From Treponema sp. (GTDB lineage Bacteria > Spirochaetota > Spirochaetia > Treponematales > Treponemataceae): 64,000 nt of DNA. The stretch spans positions 1 through 64,000 of the forward strand of contig JAGBIY010000055.1 in NCBI GenBank assembly GCA_017934745.1, in the 5' to 3' direction. The notes beneath the pieces are model-generated. The model had not been told where the DNA came from. It was given only the letters and a program-made list of their open reading frames with translations, and did not search any database. This document shows positions 55,295-64,000 of the stretch, in pieces. The position numbers and the translations under genes were made by a program. Position 1 is the first letter of the stretch, and each line of letters opens with the position of its first letter.

Positions 55295-56644
55295 TCAAAG
55301 GCAGTCGCCGTTGCTCTCTATGACCTTCTTGTACCAGTACGCGCTGTCCTTCGGGATGCGCTCCAAAGTCCCGTAGTCGCAGAAAATCATGCCGAAGCGC
55401 GGGTTGAAGCCCTCCGCCCACTCGAAGTTGTCCATGAGGCTCCACTGGAAGTAGCCCCGGACGTCGACACCACAATCGGCCGCGTCGCGGAGTCCGAGAA
55501 GATAGCGGTTCAAATAGTCTATCCTGTTCGGGTCGTGTACCTTGCCGTCCAGGCTCACGGTGTCGTGGCAGGCCATGCCGTTCTCGGTGATGTAGATTGG
55601 AAGCCCGTACCGCTCGTAGAAGAACCGAGCGCCCCAGTAGAGGGCCGTAGGGGTCACGTTCCAGCCCACGTCCGTGTGGGCGGTCCCCGCCGGCCTGAGT
55701 TCCCGACGCGCGAAACGCCCCTGGTAGATGTTGATTCCAAGGAAGTCGATTTTGGACTTTATGATGTCCATGTCGCCATCCATTATCTCGGAAGCGAAGG
55801 ACGGACATTCCTCGAAAAGGCTTTCGGGGTAGCTCCCCTTCACTATCGGGTCGCACCAGAAGCTGTCCGAGAACACCACGTCGTTCTTTTTGCAGGCGAA
55901 ATGCGCCTTCCTCGCCTCCTCCACGGCCTCTTTTGAATCGCTCTCAGGCAGGACGGGCGACGACGCGAGCGTGATGCCGATTTCCGCGCCGTCCACAAGC
56001 TCCCTGATGGCGCGCACGGCCTTTCCATGCGCGAGATGGACGTTGTGCCCTATGAGGAGGATGTCGGACGTGTCCAGCCTGTAGCCCGGAGCGTGCACCC
56101 CCTCCTTGTACCCAAGCCCCACGAACACCGACGGCTCGTTGAATGTGATGAAGCGCTTCACCCTGTCGCCGAAGAGACGCGCGACCGTGCGGGCGTAGAA
56201 CTCGAACCAGCCGGACGTGGCCCTGTTGAGCCAGCCGCCCTTCCGGCTTATTGGAAGCGGCAAATCCCAATGGTAGAGCGTGACATACGGCTCGACTTTG
56301 TTCGCGGCAAGCTCGTCGAGCAGGGCGTCGTAGAAGGCGATCCCCTCCGGGTTCTCCTTGAACGAAAGCCCTCCGTCCGCGGTCTCCTCGAACTTCAGGA
56401 CTCTCGACCATGCGATGGAAAAGCGGTAGGAATTGAGGGAGAAGTCAGACATGAGCTTCACGTCCTCCCTGAACCTGTGGTAGTGGTCGCAGGCGACGTC
56501 AGCCGTGCCGCCGTCCTTGATGTGGGAGCCGTCGTGGCAGAATGCGTCCCAGACGCTCGGCGACTTTCCCCCCTCGTTCCATGCACCCTCGACCTGATAG
56601 GCAGCCGTGGCCGCGCCCCATGCGAAATCCTTGCAGAATCCCAT
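55295..56644 (-). CDS. GH1 beta-glucosidase/beta-glycosidase
   Basis: 449 residues, no signal peptide. Acid/base E170 (TFNEPSVF) and nucleophile E354 (YITENGMA); opening FAWGAATAAYQVEGAWNEGGK and QWSLMDNFEWAEGF. I chose the ATG at 56644, with AAGGAG upstream; the frame runs open to 56833. Whether it takes glucosides, galactosides or phospho-sugars is not certain; no PTS gene is adjacent. Confidence 0.95.
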   Translation of the reverse strand: MGFCKDFAWGAATAAYQVEGAWNEGGKSPSVWDAFCHDGSHIKDGGTADVACDHYHRFREDVKLMSDFSLNSYRFSIAWSRVLKFEETADGGLSFKENPEGIAFYDALLDELAANKVEPYVTLYHWDLPLPISRKGGWLNRATSGWFEFYARTVARLFGDRVKRFITFNEPSVFVGLGYKEGVHAPGYRLDTSDILLIGHNVHLAHGKAVRAIRELVDGAEIGITLASSPVLPESDSKEAVEEARKAHFACKKNDVVFSDSFWCDPIVKGSYPESLFEECPSFASEIMDGDMDIIKSKIDFLGINIYQGRFARRELRPAGTAHTDVGWNVTPTALYWGARFFYERYGLPIYITENGMACHDTVSLDGKVHDPNRIDYLNRYLLGLRDAADCGVDVRGYFQWSLMDNFEWAEGFNPRFGMIFCDYGTLERIPKDSAYWYKKVIESNGDCL

Positions 56645-56777
56645 TTTTTCACTCCTTTTTTTGTTCTTTACCGCCCCAATCCTCTTGGAGCGGCGGCAGC
56701 TTGCTGGATGGCTCCAGACGCGGACCATTATACCACATCCTCCGGCCGGCCGCCGACAAAAAAACGACGGGAAAATG

Positions 56778-57587
56778 TCAATCCTCTTCGAATTCCCAGA
56801 ATTTTTTGTCGTTTTTCCAGTACCATTTCTCAAAAAAGCCGTAGAACTTCAGATTGAACCAGCGGTTCTCTTCGTCTTTGGCGTAGCGGAACTTGCTGCT
56901 TGTGAAAATCCCTGTGTATTCGGTGCTTGGAACTTCCTCCAAATATGCAGGAACGAGCTGCTCCAGTGTGTCGGGATATGTTTTTGTGTCGTCATAAAAC
57001 TTATTGATTGCGTCGATTATCGTTTGCCCGTTGACCAGAGCGACTTTGTCGTCATCGCTCAAGGATTTGTCCTCGTATGAGACGACGTGAATCTCGTTCG
57101 ACGGGGAGGAGGCAAAGGAATAATCATTTTTGCTTTCTTCGTGCCAAAAGAACTCGAAGCGGTCAATTTTTGAATAATCTTTTTTGAGCATTTCTGTGAT
57201 GTCGCCAAAAAACAAAAAAAACGCGGAGCTGTAAAAAAAGTATGCGCCCAGAAAAATGATGAAAATGAGATTGTACGGAAAGATTTTTTTCTTTTTTATG
57301 GAGCGAACAATCGGAAATGCGAGACAAAACGAAGAGAGCGCGAACAAAGCGACGAGCACGAACAAAGCGACGAGCGCAACGACGCCCACATTCTTGCAGC
57401 TTGCGAAAAACAGGAAAACCAGGAGATTCAACAGGAGATTCAAGACGATGTTTTTCTTGAACAAATACGAAACGGTTATGTCCGGATCTAATTTTGCAAG
57501 GCATATTGTCCAGACAATTGCGCCAAGAAAAAGCGTCAAAAACGCGATTGCATAAAAAGCGAGTATCTTTCTCTTTGTGTTGAACAT
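56778..57587 (-). CDS. Membrane protein with type II secretion G-like C-terminal domain
   Basis: 269 residues. Four hydrophobic helices in the first 125 residues, then a soluble domain whose stretch NGQTIIDAINKFYDDTKTYP + DTLEQLVPAYLEEVP is the pseudopilin G-type motif. No prepilin cleavage site precedes it, so this is a pilin-like domain reused in a membrane protein. AT-rich relative to neighbours. Function unknown. Confidence 0.65.
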   Translation of the reverse strand: MFNTKRKILAFYAIAFLTLFLGAIVWTICLAKLDPDITVSYLFKKNIVLNLLLNLLVFLFFASCKNVGVVALVALFVLVALFALSSFCLAFPIVRSIKKKKIFPYNLIFIIFLGAYFFYSSAFFLFFGDITEMLKKDYSKIDRFEFFWHEESKNDYSFASSPSNEIHVVSYEDKSLSDDDKVALVNGQTIIDAINKFYDDTKTYPDTLEQLVPAYLEEVPSTEYTGIFTSSKFRYAKDEENRWFNLKFYGFFEKWYWKNDKKFWEFEED

Positions 57588-57626
57588 GTTTTTATTCCTT
57601 TTATAAGCCTTTGTTATGGCAAAAAT

Positions 57627-58328
57627 CTAGAATTCAAAGAAATCGTACAAATAAACGTCTTCGGCATCTTTCATTATTGCTTTTTTGGATTCTTCCGAAA
57701 TGGATTCTACAAAACTGCTTTTCATTCCGTTCCAGCAATCGTTATATTTGTTTGATTTATAAAAAAGTTCAAAGGCTTTGTCCTTTTTATCTTTGTATTC
57801 CTGCAAAGAATATTCGCCTTTGTTTATCACTTTTCCATCGGTGATTTTTATCAGAATATATTTTTCGTACTCCGACAAATAGCCGCCATGAACATATTTT
57901 ACCATTTTGCCTTGCGGGACAATTAGCATTCCAGAATAAAAATCGCATAAAAACGGTTTGCCGCTTCCGAACAGTTCTTGAAAAATAGAAATGTCTTTTG
58001 GTTGAAAACTTTTTTGTTTATCCGTTGGCTCAACAACGATTTTTATGGTCAAATCAGCGACGTAGAGCGCAGAATCGATGATTTCAAACGTTGCAATGTA
58101 CCCGCGCCAGCACGCAGTACAAGTTACAACATCATATTTTGAAAGAAGTGCATTATATTTCTCGCTGTTTTCTGTCTTTTTGAAAAAAGCGTTCAGCGGG
58201 TTTGCGCATAAAGGCTTTTCCTCATTGTTCAAAATCAATCTGTCAGGAAATTGTGCAGTTGCGAACAATTGTGTTTTTACCGAAATCATCAAAAGAATTA
58301 AAAATACAGTCCGTAGTTTTGCTTTCAT
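57627..58328 (-). CDS. Hypothetical exported protein
   Basis: 233 residues with a probable signal peptide (FLILLMISVKTQLFA). A CTACWRG motif near 70 and an end rich in Lys/Tyr. No family recognised. AT-rich; same strand as the preceding unknown gene (39-base gap), so the two may form an operon acquired together. Confidence 0.65.
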   Translation of the reverse strand: MKAKLRTVFLILLMISVKTQLFATAQFPDRLILNNEEKPLCANPLNAFFKKTENSEKYNALLSKYDVVTCTACWRGYIATFEIIDSALYVADLTIKIVVEPTDKQKSFQPKDISIFQELFGSGKPFLCDFYSGMLIVPQGKMVKYVHGGYLSEYEKYILIKITDGKVINKGEYSLQEYKDKKDKAFELFYKSNKYNDCWNGMKSSFVESISEESKKAIMKDAEDVYLYDFFEF

Positions 58329-58552
58329 TTTTTTTCTCCAATTCTAAATACAATACGTTGCAAGAGTCCATTTGTGAAGTGCTTGCAATGCAAAACGAAC
58401 CGTGAGCCGATTCTCCGCCGCCCCAAGGCCATAACAAACTTTTCATTTGAAAAAGCGGTGGAAAAAAGCTAAAGTCAAAATGTCACATCTCGTTGCGGGA
58501 GTCTGCCGCTAGCCAATCATTTTGGTCAACTGTTTCATTTTAGGAGAACTCT

Positions 58553-59830
58553 ATGAAACACACTCTGTTGGAAGCGGCGGCGCTTTTGTCATGCGCTCTT
58601 TCCGTCTGCTCCTGCACATCAAATCAATCACAAACAACATCAAAACCTCTTGTCAGCACAATCGCGGAAAGTTTCGGTGACGGTCAGAAAGTGTCTGCTG
58701 TCATTTTGGAATACGCAAAGGAAATCGACCCTTCTTCAGTAACGCTCGAAACATACAGCGTTGAGGGAAGAAAAATCGAAGCGTTGGATTTTGAGGGAAA
58801 CACGGTAAAAATCCGCCTTGTCTATGAAAACAAATGGGACAAAACCGACGGAAAAATGCCACCTCGCGAAAAGAAGGAGGCAGGCAACGCCAAAGAGGGC
58901 AACGGTCCTCGTTTTGAAGATGATGGCGCTCCTGTGGATTTGAGCGCAAAAGTCGTTCAAAAAGCTGATATCAAGGCGACTGACGGCACTGTGTTCAAGG
59001 CGAGCGCGGAGGCTTTCGTCTCAACATCGGCGAAGGAACTCGTGATAGAAGACTTTGAGAAAAAGACATTCACCGACAGCGAAACGGGAATCACACTGCC
59101 GTATTTCGTGTATTTGCCGGAGGGCTACAGCGAAGAAGAAAAATATCCGCTCGTCTTTTTTGTGCCGGACGCAAGCGCGGACACTTCAATCGACACGGCA
59201 ACTTTGACGCAGGGGAACGGCGGCACGATTTGGGCGAGCGAGGACGAGCAGACAAAGCACAAGGCCATCGTCGTGGCGGTTCAGTATCCGCTTGACGTGG
59301 TGAAAAAGTACGGAGCGCTCACGACGGACGAGTACGTCTGGACCGCAGGACTGACCGCGGTGGACAACCTTCTGCACAGCGTCATCAAGACTTACGCCGT
59401 CGACGAAAACCGCATCTACGGAACCGGGCAGTCGCAGGGCTGCATGACGAACATCGCGCTTTCTGACAAGCACCCCGATTTGTTTGCGGCTCAGTTTTTG
59501 ATAGCGGGTCAATGGAACGTGGAAGAAATGAAGGCGATGAAAGACAAAAAGCTCTGGATTGTTGTTTGCGAGGGCGACGAAAAAGCGTATCCTGCGATGA
59601 AAGCGGCCGTGGACTTGTGGGAAAGCCTCGGCTCAAAGGTCGCCCGCGGCGAAGCTATGTGGAACGGCAAAGCAAGCGGAGATGAGCGCAACGCGGACAC
59701 AAGCGCGATGCTCAAGAAAGACGCGGACATCCGCTTCAACGTCATCGCTGGCGGAAGCCACATGTACACATGGAGCCTGGCCTACAACTACGAGGGAATC
59801 CGCGACTGGCTCTTCAGCCAATTGAAATAG
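58553..59830 (+). CDS. Lipoprotein esterase (alpha/beta hydrolase)
   Basis: 425 residues with a lipobox (CALSVCSC). Residues 35-165 resemble the N-terminal Ig-like domain of some bacterial esterases. The hydrolase domain (about 170-425) has LPYFVYLPEGYSEEEKYPLV, nucleophile serine in GTGQSQGCMTN and a late histidine in GGSHMYTW, like PHB-depolymerase/feruloyl-esterase relatives. Likely de-esterifies plant polymers at the cell surface. AGGAGA lies before the ATG. Confidence 0.85.
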   Translation: MKHTLLEAAALLSCALSVCSCTSNQSQTTSKPLVSTIAESFGDGQKVSAVILEYAKEIDPSSVTLETYSVEGRKIEALDFEGNTVKIRLVYENKWDKTDGKMPPREKKEAGNAKEGNGPRFEDDGAPVDLSAKVVQKADIKATDGTVFKASAEAFVSTSAKELVIEDFEKKTFTDSETGITLPYFVYLPEGYSEEEKYPLVFFVPDASADTSIDTATLTQGNGGTIWASEDEQTKHKAIVVAVQYPLDVVKKYGALTTDEYVWTAGLTAVDNLLHSVIKTYAVDENRIYGTGQSQGCMTNIALSDKHPDLFAAQFLIAGQWNVEEMKAMKDKKLWIVVCEGDEKAYPAMKAAVDLWESLGSKVARGEAMWNGKASGDERNADTSAMLKKDADIRFNVIAGGSHMYTWSLAYNYEGIRDWLFSQLK

Positions 59831-59841
59831 CGGATTCCGGG

Positions 59842-59856
59842 GCTGGTCTTACCAGC
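59842..59856. other. Small convergent intergenic hairpin
   Basis: GCTGGT-CTT-ACCAGC between the esterase stop (59830) and the convergent AraC-type gene. No T run, so a weak terminator at best. Confidence 0.4.
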
Positions 59857-59866
59857 TCGAACAAAA

Positions 59867-60832
59867 CTACAGGGCGTTTATGCCGATGTACGCGCTCTCG
59901 CCCCTGTAGTTCGATGGTGTCATGCCCGTCCTCCTCTTGAACTCGTCGAAGAACTGCCTCCTGGAGCCGAAGCCACACTCGTAGGCGATTTCCTCCACGG
60001 TCCTGTTGCTCTCCCGAAGGCGGGCGCAGGCGAGCTCCACTCGGCGGCGGTTTATGTACTGGCCGACGGGCAAGTCCATCACCTTCTTGAAGCAGCGGCC
60101 AAGATAGTCGGGGTTCACGCAAAGGGCGTCGGCGAAAAACTTCACGGAGGCGTTCGGGTTGCTAAGTTCCGACTCGACCATCTCAAGCGTCTTCTTGACG
60201 AGCGTCTCGGCGGCGCCCATCCCGGAAGTCTCGCAAACCTTGTCGCGGAACTCGGATGAAAGCTCAAGCAGGATTTTCTGGACGGCCAGGTTGTAGGAAA
60301 GCGGAGAGCGGTCCATCTGGGAGTAGGCACTCAACGCCTCGCCGCAGAGGTTCCCCACAAGCTCGCTCTTCGCTATCTCCATGGACTGGGGAAGCACGAT
60401 GTCGTTCTTCATCTCCGCCGAGTCCTTTTTCACCAGAAGTGATTTCGCCTCTTCGTAGCCAATCATTTTCGGAAGGAAGATGCGAAGCTCGCCGTCAAGC
60501 TCCACGCACTGGTAAAAGTGGAACCACCAGTAGGAAAGCGGCTGGGAGACGCGACTGTGCCCCATGTGCAGATGCCCGGCGGGCAGCAGCAGCATCCTGT
60601 TCTCCTTTATCTCGAACACGTTCCCCTCGTCCTCAATCAACGCCGAGCCCTTCCTCCCTATCATCAGGACACTCTCCGTCTCAAGGCAACGGCGCACATG
60701 GCACCAGCCGGGGTTCAGCATCGCAAGACCGCAGACGGGGGAACGGGTCGCGTCGACCCTGCGGATGCTGCAGCAAAAAGATTCTTCGTCCAAAAAAAGC
60801 CTCCTGTGTCGGAATTCCGCACTCATCCTCAA
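59867..60832 (-). CDS. AraC-family transcriptional regulator
   Basis: 321 residues. N-terminal cupin-like sensing domain (KENRMLLLPAGHLHMGH), C-terminal AraC double helix-turn-helix (SVKFFADALCVNPDYLGRCF and TVEEIAYECGFGSRRQFF). Divergent from the hydrolase/GH146 operon by about 40 bases, so it is the likely regulator of arabinan use here. The start is uncertain: TTG at 60832 or ATG at 60826. Confidence 0.9.
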   Translation of the reverse strand: MRMSAEFRHRRLFLDEESFCCSIRRVDATRSPVCGLAMLNPGWCHVRRCLETESVLMIGRKGSALIEDEGNVFEIKENRMLLLPAGHLHMGHSRVSQPLSYWWFHFYQCVELDGELRIFLPKMIGYEEAKSLLVKKDSAEMKNDIVLPQSMEIAKSELVGNLCGEALSAYSQMDRSPLSYNLAVQKILLELSSEFRDKVCETSGMGAAETLVKKTLEMVESELSNPNASVKFFADALCVNPDYLGRCFKKVMDLPVGQYINRRRVELACARLRESNRTVEEIAYECGFGSRRQFFDEFKRRTGMTPSNYRGESAYIGINAL

Positions 60833-60878
60833 TTTTATGACTCTAGCGGACCTTCATCAACGCAATAGAATGTATCTC

Positions 60879-61712
60879 ATGAAAAAGAAATTCAAATTGG
60901 TCCTGCTTCTGGCCGCGGCTGCGGCGGGGGCGGCATTCGGTCAAAAGAAGGGTGCCAGAATCGGCATGAAGGAGCTGAACGTCAAGAACGGAGGCAACAC
61001 GGTCTACGGGAAAATCATAGCCCCGAAGGACGAAGGAAAGCATCCGGTCATAATATTCAGCCACGGCTACAACGGCTGCCACCAGGATTTTCTGGAGGAC
61101 GCGCGGTTCTTCGCCAGAAACGGCTACGTCGCCATGACCTACGACTTCTGCGGAGGCTCGACGCGCTCGCAAAGCACGGGGCGGTCGAGCGACATGACGC
61201 TCATGACGGAGAAGTCAGACTTGATTTCCCTCGTGGAGTACGCAGGGACGCTCGAAAGAGCCGATCCGGAGCGGATTTTCATACTCGGGGGAAGCCAGGG
61301 CGGAATGGTGAGCGCGCTCGTGGCGGAGGAGCTTGGGGGAAAAATCAAGGCGATGGCACTCTACTACCCGGCTTTCTGCATACCGGACGACTGGAGGAAG
61401 AAGTATCCAGACGGAACGAAGATTCCGCAGTCGCTCAACTTCTGGGGTCTGGAGCTTGGAAAGACCTTCATCGAAAACGCCATCTCCATCGATGTCGAGA
61501 AGGAGACAGGCGGCTACGAGGGCGGGGTTCTGATAGTGCACGGAGATTTGGACGACGTGGTCCCCATAAAGTATTCGGAGGAAGCCGCGGAACGGTACAA
61601 GAGCGCAGAGTTGAAGGTGCTTCCGGGCGAGCGGCACGGGTTCACCCCGGCGGGAGCCGCCCAGGCGAGGAAACTCGTCCTCGAATTCTTCGAGAAGCAG
61701 CAGAAACAGTAG
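60879..61712 (+). CDS. Secreted alpha/beta hydrolase (esterase/acyl hydrolase)
   Basis: 277 residues. Signal peptide MKKKFKLVLLLAAAAAGAAFG, HGYNGCHQDF oxyanion region, nucleophile in ILGGSQGGMVSA, aspartate in VLIVHGDLDDVVPIK and histidine in PGERHGF. I chose the ATG at 60879 because the signal peptide starts there; the frame is open back to 60564. A ribosome site is not obvious. Probably removes acetyl or feruloyl groups from pectic side chains; precedes the GH146-type gene by 22 bases. Confidence 0.85.
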   Translation: MKKKFKLVLLLAAAAAGAAFGQKKGARIGMKELNVKNGGNTVYGKIIAPKDEGKHPVIIFSHGYNGCHQDFLEDARFFARNGYVAMTYDFCGGSTRSQSTGRSSDMTLMTEKSDLISLVEYAGTLERADPERIFILGGSQGGMVSALVAEELGGKIKAMALYYPAFCIPDDWRKKYPDGTKIPQSLNFWGLELGKTFIENAISIDVEKETGGYEGGVLIVHGDLDDVVPIKYSEEAAERYKSAELKVLPGERHGFTPAGAAQARKLVLEFFEKQQKQ

Positions 61713-61734
61713 CTACATCAACAAGGAAAACAAA

Positions 61735-63984
61735 ATGAAGAAGCCAACCGCAATTTTATCAATTTTCATGGCAGGAGCAACCATGCTGAACGCACAGAAG
61801 ACGATACTCAAGGAAGGAAGCCTGTTCGAGAAATCCCAGAGGACGGGGCTTGAATACGTCCTCGCATACACCCCGGAAAGGATGCTCGCACCGGCGTGCA
61901 CCGCGCTCGGGAAAAAGGCGGCGGCGGCGACGTACGGCGGCTGGGAGAGCAGGCAGATTCAGGGGCACATGCTTGGGCACTACCTTTCCGCGCTCTCAGG
62001 CTTCCACTACCAGACCGGCAGCGCGGAGGCGAAGGAGAAGCTCGACTACACGGTCAAGCGCATCAAGGAAATCCAGAGGGAAGACGGATATTTCTCCGGC
62101 ATCCCCTCCACGCCATTCGACACGGTGTTCTCCAGCGGCGGAAACTTCGACGTGGACAGGTTCTCCCTCGCGGGCTGGTGGGTTCCGTGGTACTCGACAC
62201 ACAAGATATACGCGGGACTGCTCGACGCGTACACGTTCGGCGGCAGCAAGGACGCCCTCGAAATCGTCAGGAAGATGGCCGACTGGGCAATCAGTGGAAC
62301 GAGCAAAATGTCCGACGCTGAAATGCAGAAGATGCTCACCTGCGAGCACGGCGGAATGTGCAAGGTGTTCGCCGACCTCTACGGAATCACGAAGGACGAA
62401 AAGTACCTGAAGGAGGCGGAGAGGTGGATCCACAAGGAGATAATGGCCCCCGCGATGAAGAGGCAGGACAAGCTCCAGGGCTACCACGCAAACACGCAGA
62501 TTCCGAAATTCATAGGAATAGCCCGACTCTACGAGCTGACGGGAAAGTCGGAATACCGCACTGCGGCGGAATTCTTCTTCGAGACGGTCACGCAAAGGAG
62601 GAGCTACGCGATCGGAGGGAATTCAAGGGGCGAGCATTTCGGAAAGGAATACGACGAGACCCTCTCCAAGGACACCTGCGAGACGTGCAACACCTACAAC
62701 ATGCTGGAGCTCGCCGAGCACATCTTCGCATGGAACAGGAAATCGGACGTGGCGGACTTCTACGAGAACGCACTCTACAACCACATACTCGCCTCGCAGG
62801 ACCCGGAGACGGGGGCCAAGACCTATTTCGTCTCGCTCCAGCCGGGATTCTTCAAGGTGTACGGAACACACGACAACGCAATGTGGTGCTGCACGGGAAC
62901 TGGGCTTGAGAATCCGTCTCGATACAACCGTTTCATAGCGAGCGAGACTGAAGGATGCGTCTACATAAACCTCTTCATTCCATGCTCCATAAAAGGAAGC
63001 GACGGAAGCGAAATCCAGCTGGAGACGGACTTTCCCTACAGCCAAAAAGCCAAAATCACGGTCGCAAATGCGGGAAGAAACGGAAAAACGCTCAAGGTGA
63101 GGTCTCCGTCATGGTGCAGGTCGGAAAAAGCGGACGATGACGGATACGTCGACTACGGAAAACTCGAAAGCGGAAAGACATTTGAGATTGAGCTTCCGAT
63201 GAAGCTGAGCGCGAGGCGGGCGATGGACAGGAGCGGCAGGTTCACGGTCAAATACGGCCCGATAGTGCTCGCGGCGGACCTCGGAAAGAAGGACATGCCG
63301 AAGGACATCGTCGACGACCACCTAATCTACATGAACAGCGGCAAGAACGCGGACGTGGAGGTCATGACGGCGGATTTGAAGGACATCGGGAACTGGATAA
63401 CCGTGGAGAATCAAGGGACGCTCAGTTTCAGGACGGCGGAATCGGCGAACGCGAAGAAAAAAAGCTACACGCTCCGCCCCTTCTTCGACATACACCACAC
63501 AAGATACACCGTCTACTTCTCCTCGACGAACGAGGCGGAGGACAAGCGGGCAGCCAAATTCGAAAAGAACGGCGTGGACGCTGTGGAAAGCGGCAGGCAG
63601 CAGAGCGAGGTCGAGCACAGGTTCAAGGCTGAGGGCACCAAAATCGGCTACATGGAGAGCGTGGACAGGAACTACAGGGAATTCACCGGAGATGGAAGCT
63701 CCGTCACATACAAGATGAAATTCGACGCGGGCTCGAAGCAGAACAAGCTTGTGGTCACGGTCTACGGGAAGGACAAGGGCGTTCTCAATGTAAAAGTCGG
63801 AGGCGAAAAGCTGAAGGAGATAGAGCTTGACGGAAGCGGCGGAGACGAACTTGTCGACATCAGCGTGGACGTGCCGAAAAAGCTCACGAAAGCGAAACAG
63901 AAGGGGGCGAAAATCGTCAGGGAGGACGTGGCAATCAGCGGAACTCCCGGAACGAGGGTCATGGAAGTCCATGTCGTCCACTAA
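61735..63984 (+). CDS. GH146/GH127-type beta-L-arabinofuranosidase
   Basis: 749 residues with a signal peptide (ILSIFMAGATMLNAQ). The (alpha/alpha)6 barrel carries FSLAGWWVPWYSTHKIYAGLLD, the cysteine-rich active-site region CETCNTYNMLELAEH, NALYNHIL and MWCCTGTGLENPSRYNRF, typical of DUF1680 enzymes whose glutamate and Zn-bound cysteine do catalysis. Further beta domains follow (500-749). Length and extra domains favour GH146 over the shorter GH127. Releases beta-L-arabinofuranose from arabinans or extensin-type glycans. It ends at 63984, just inside the window. Confidence 0.92.
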   Translation: MKKPTAILSIFMAGATMLNAQKTILKEGSLFEKSQRTGLEYVLAYTPERMLAPACTALGKKAAAATYGGWESRQIQGHMLGHYLSALSGFHYQTGSAEAKEKLDYTVKRIKEIQREDGYFSGIPSTPFDTVFSSGGNFDVDRFSLAGWWVPWYSTHKIYAGLLDAYTFGGSKDALEIVRKMADWAISGTSKMSDAEMQKMLTCEHGGMCKVFADLYGITKDEKYLKEAERWIHKEIMAPAMKRQDKLQGYHANTQIPKFIGIARLYELTGKSEYRTAAEFFFETVTQRRSYAIGGNSRGEHFGKEYDETLSKDTCETCNTYNMLELAEHIFAWNRKSDVADFYENALYNHILASQDPETGAKTYFVSLQPGFFKVYGTHDNAMWCCTGTGLENPSRYNRFIASETEGCVYINLFIPCSIKGSDGSEIQLETDFPYSQKAKITVANAGRNGKTLKVRSPSWCRSEKADDDGYVDYGKLESGKTFEIELPMKLSARRAMDRSGRFTVKYGPIVLAADLGKKDMPKDIVDDHLIYMNSGKNADVEVMTADLKDIGNWITVENQGTLSFRTAESANAKKKSYTLRPFFDIHHTRYTVYFSSTNEAEDKRAAKFEKNGVDAVESGRQQSEVEHRFKAEGTKIGYMESVDRNYREFTGDGSSVTYKMKFDAGSKQNKLVVTVYGKDKGVLNVKVGGEKLKEIELDGSGGDELVDISVDVPKKLTKAKQKGAKIVREDVAISGTPGTRVMEVHVVH

Positions 63985-64000
63985 AAAGACGCATTCAAGA

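Noticed and set aside
53992..55323. 443-codon + frame overlapping the second GH51 gene
   Set aside because: Arg/Gly/His-rich product of a shifted frame inside a gene with clear catalytic motifs.

Overview
The window looks like a chromosomal segment from a gut or rumen spirochete, most likely a plant-polymer-degrading Treponema. I infer this from three things. The gene order dnaG - rpoD - coiled-coil zinc-ribbon gene - rnpB - TPR gene - mreBCD - mrdA - rodA is, from memory, like the corresponding T. pallidum region. Pectin and arabinan enzymes occur as serine-linker lipoproteins. An [FeFe]-hydrogenase-like chemoreceptor and several c-di-GMP proteins are also present. No 16S gene is present, so the genus is an inference.

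Layout. 1-8.1 kb: the end of an Ala/Lys coiled-coil repeat protein, an APC permease fused to GGDEF, an AT-rich gap with a 166-bp structured repeat, a GGDEF/EAL protein, and a soluble ferredoxin/hydrogenase/MCP fusion sensor. 8.1-17.1 kb: pectin island with a bifunctional pectin methylesterase-pectate lyase, a tandem second pectate lyase, a WYL-helicase-nuclease gene and an expansin-like lipoprotein. 17.1-21.1 kb: a C_GCAxxG_C_C protein, a DUF134-NifX fusion with two matching palindromes upstream, and a large radical SAM protein. 21.1-36 kb: housekeeping on the minus strand, covering rod-shape genes (mreBCD, mrdA, rodA), rnpB, rpoD, dnaG, mltG, a metallo-beta-lactamase-fold hydrolase and a cysteine-cluster protein. 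36.0-36.3 kb: tRNA-Tyr and tRNA-Thr behind a strong sigma-70 promoter. 36.3-46.1 kb: aroH, a small membrane protein, thiamine pyrophosphokinase, cca, a DUF1016 nuclease gene flanked by direct repeats, a HAD/O-methyltransferase fusion, a MocR-type regulator, a MATE transporter and a FemAB-like protein. 46.3-52 kb: a five-gene operon (Cthe_2159-like carbohydrate-binding lipoprotein, predicted outer-membrane barrel, VTC-like polyphosphate polymerase, DUF4956 membrane protein, secreted carbohydrate-binding-like protein). A second copy of the 166-bp repeat sits in its likely 5' leader. 52-64 kb: arabinan/oligosaccharide locus with two GH51 arabinofuranosidases, GH1, secreted esterases, an AraC regulator and a GH146/GH127-type beta-L-arabinofuranosidase, plus two AT-rich genes of unknown function.

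How it fits together. The secreted lipoproteins (methylesterase, pectate lyases, expansin-like protein) would loosen and cut pectin. The esterases and the GH146/GH127 enzyme would release side chains, and the signal-less GH51 and GH1 enzymes would finish oligosaccharides in the cytoplasm. The two most unusual items are the pair of 166-bp elements, whose inner 12-bp stem differs completely between copies yet stays paired and whose wobble pairs favour + strand RNA, and the VTC/DUF4956/carbohydrate-binding operon headed by one of these elements.
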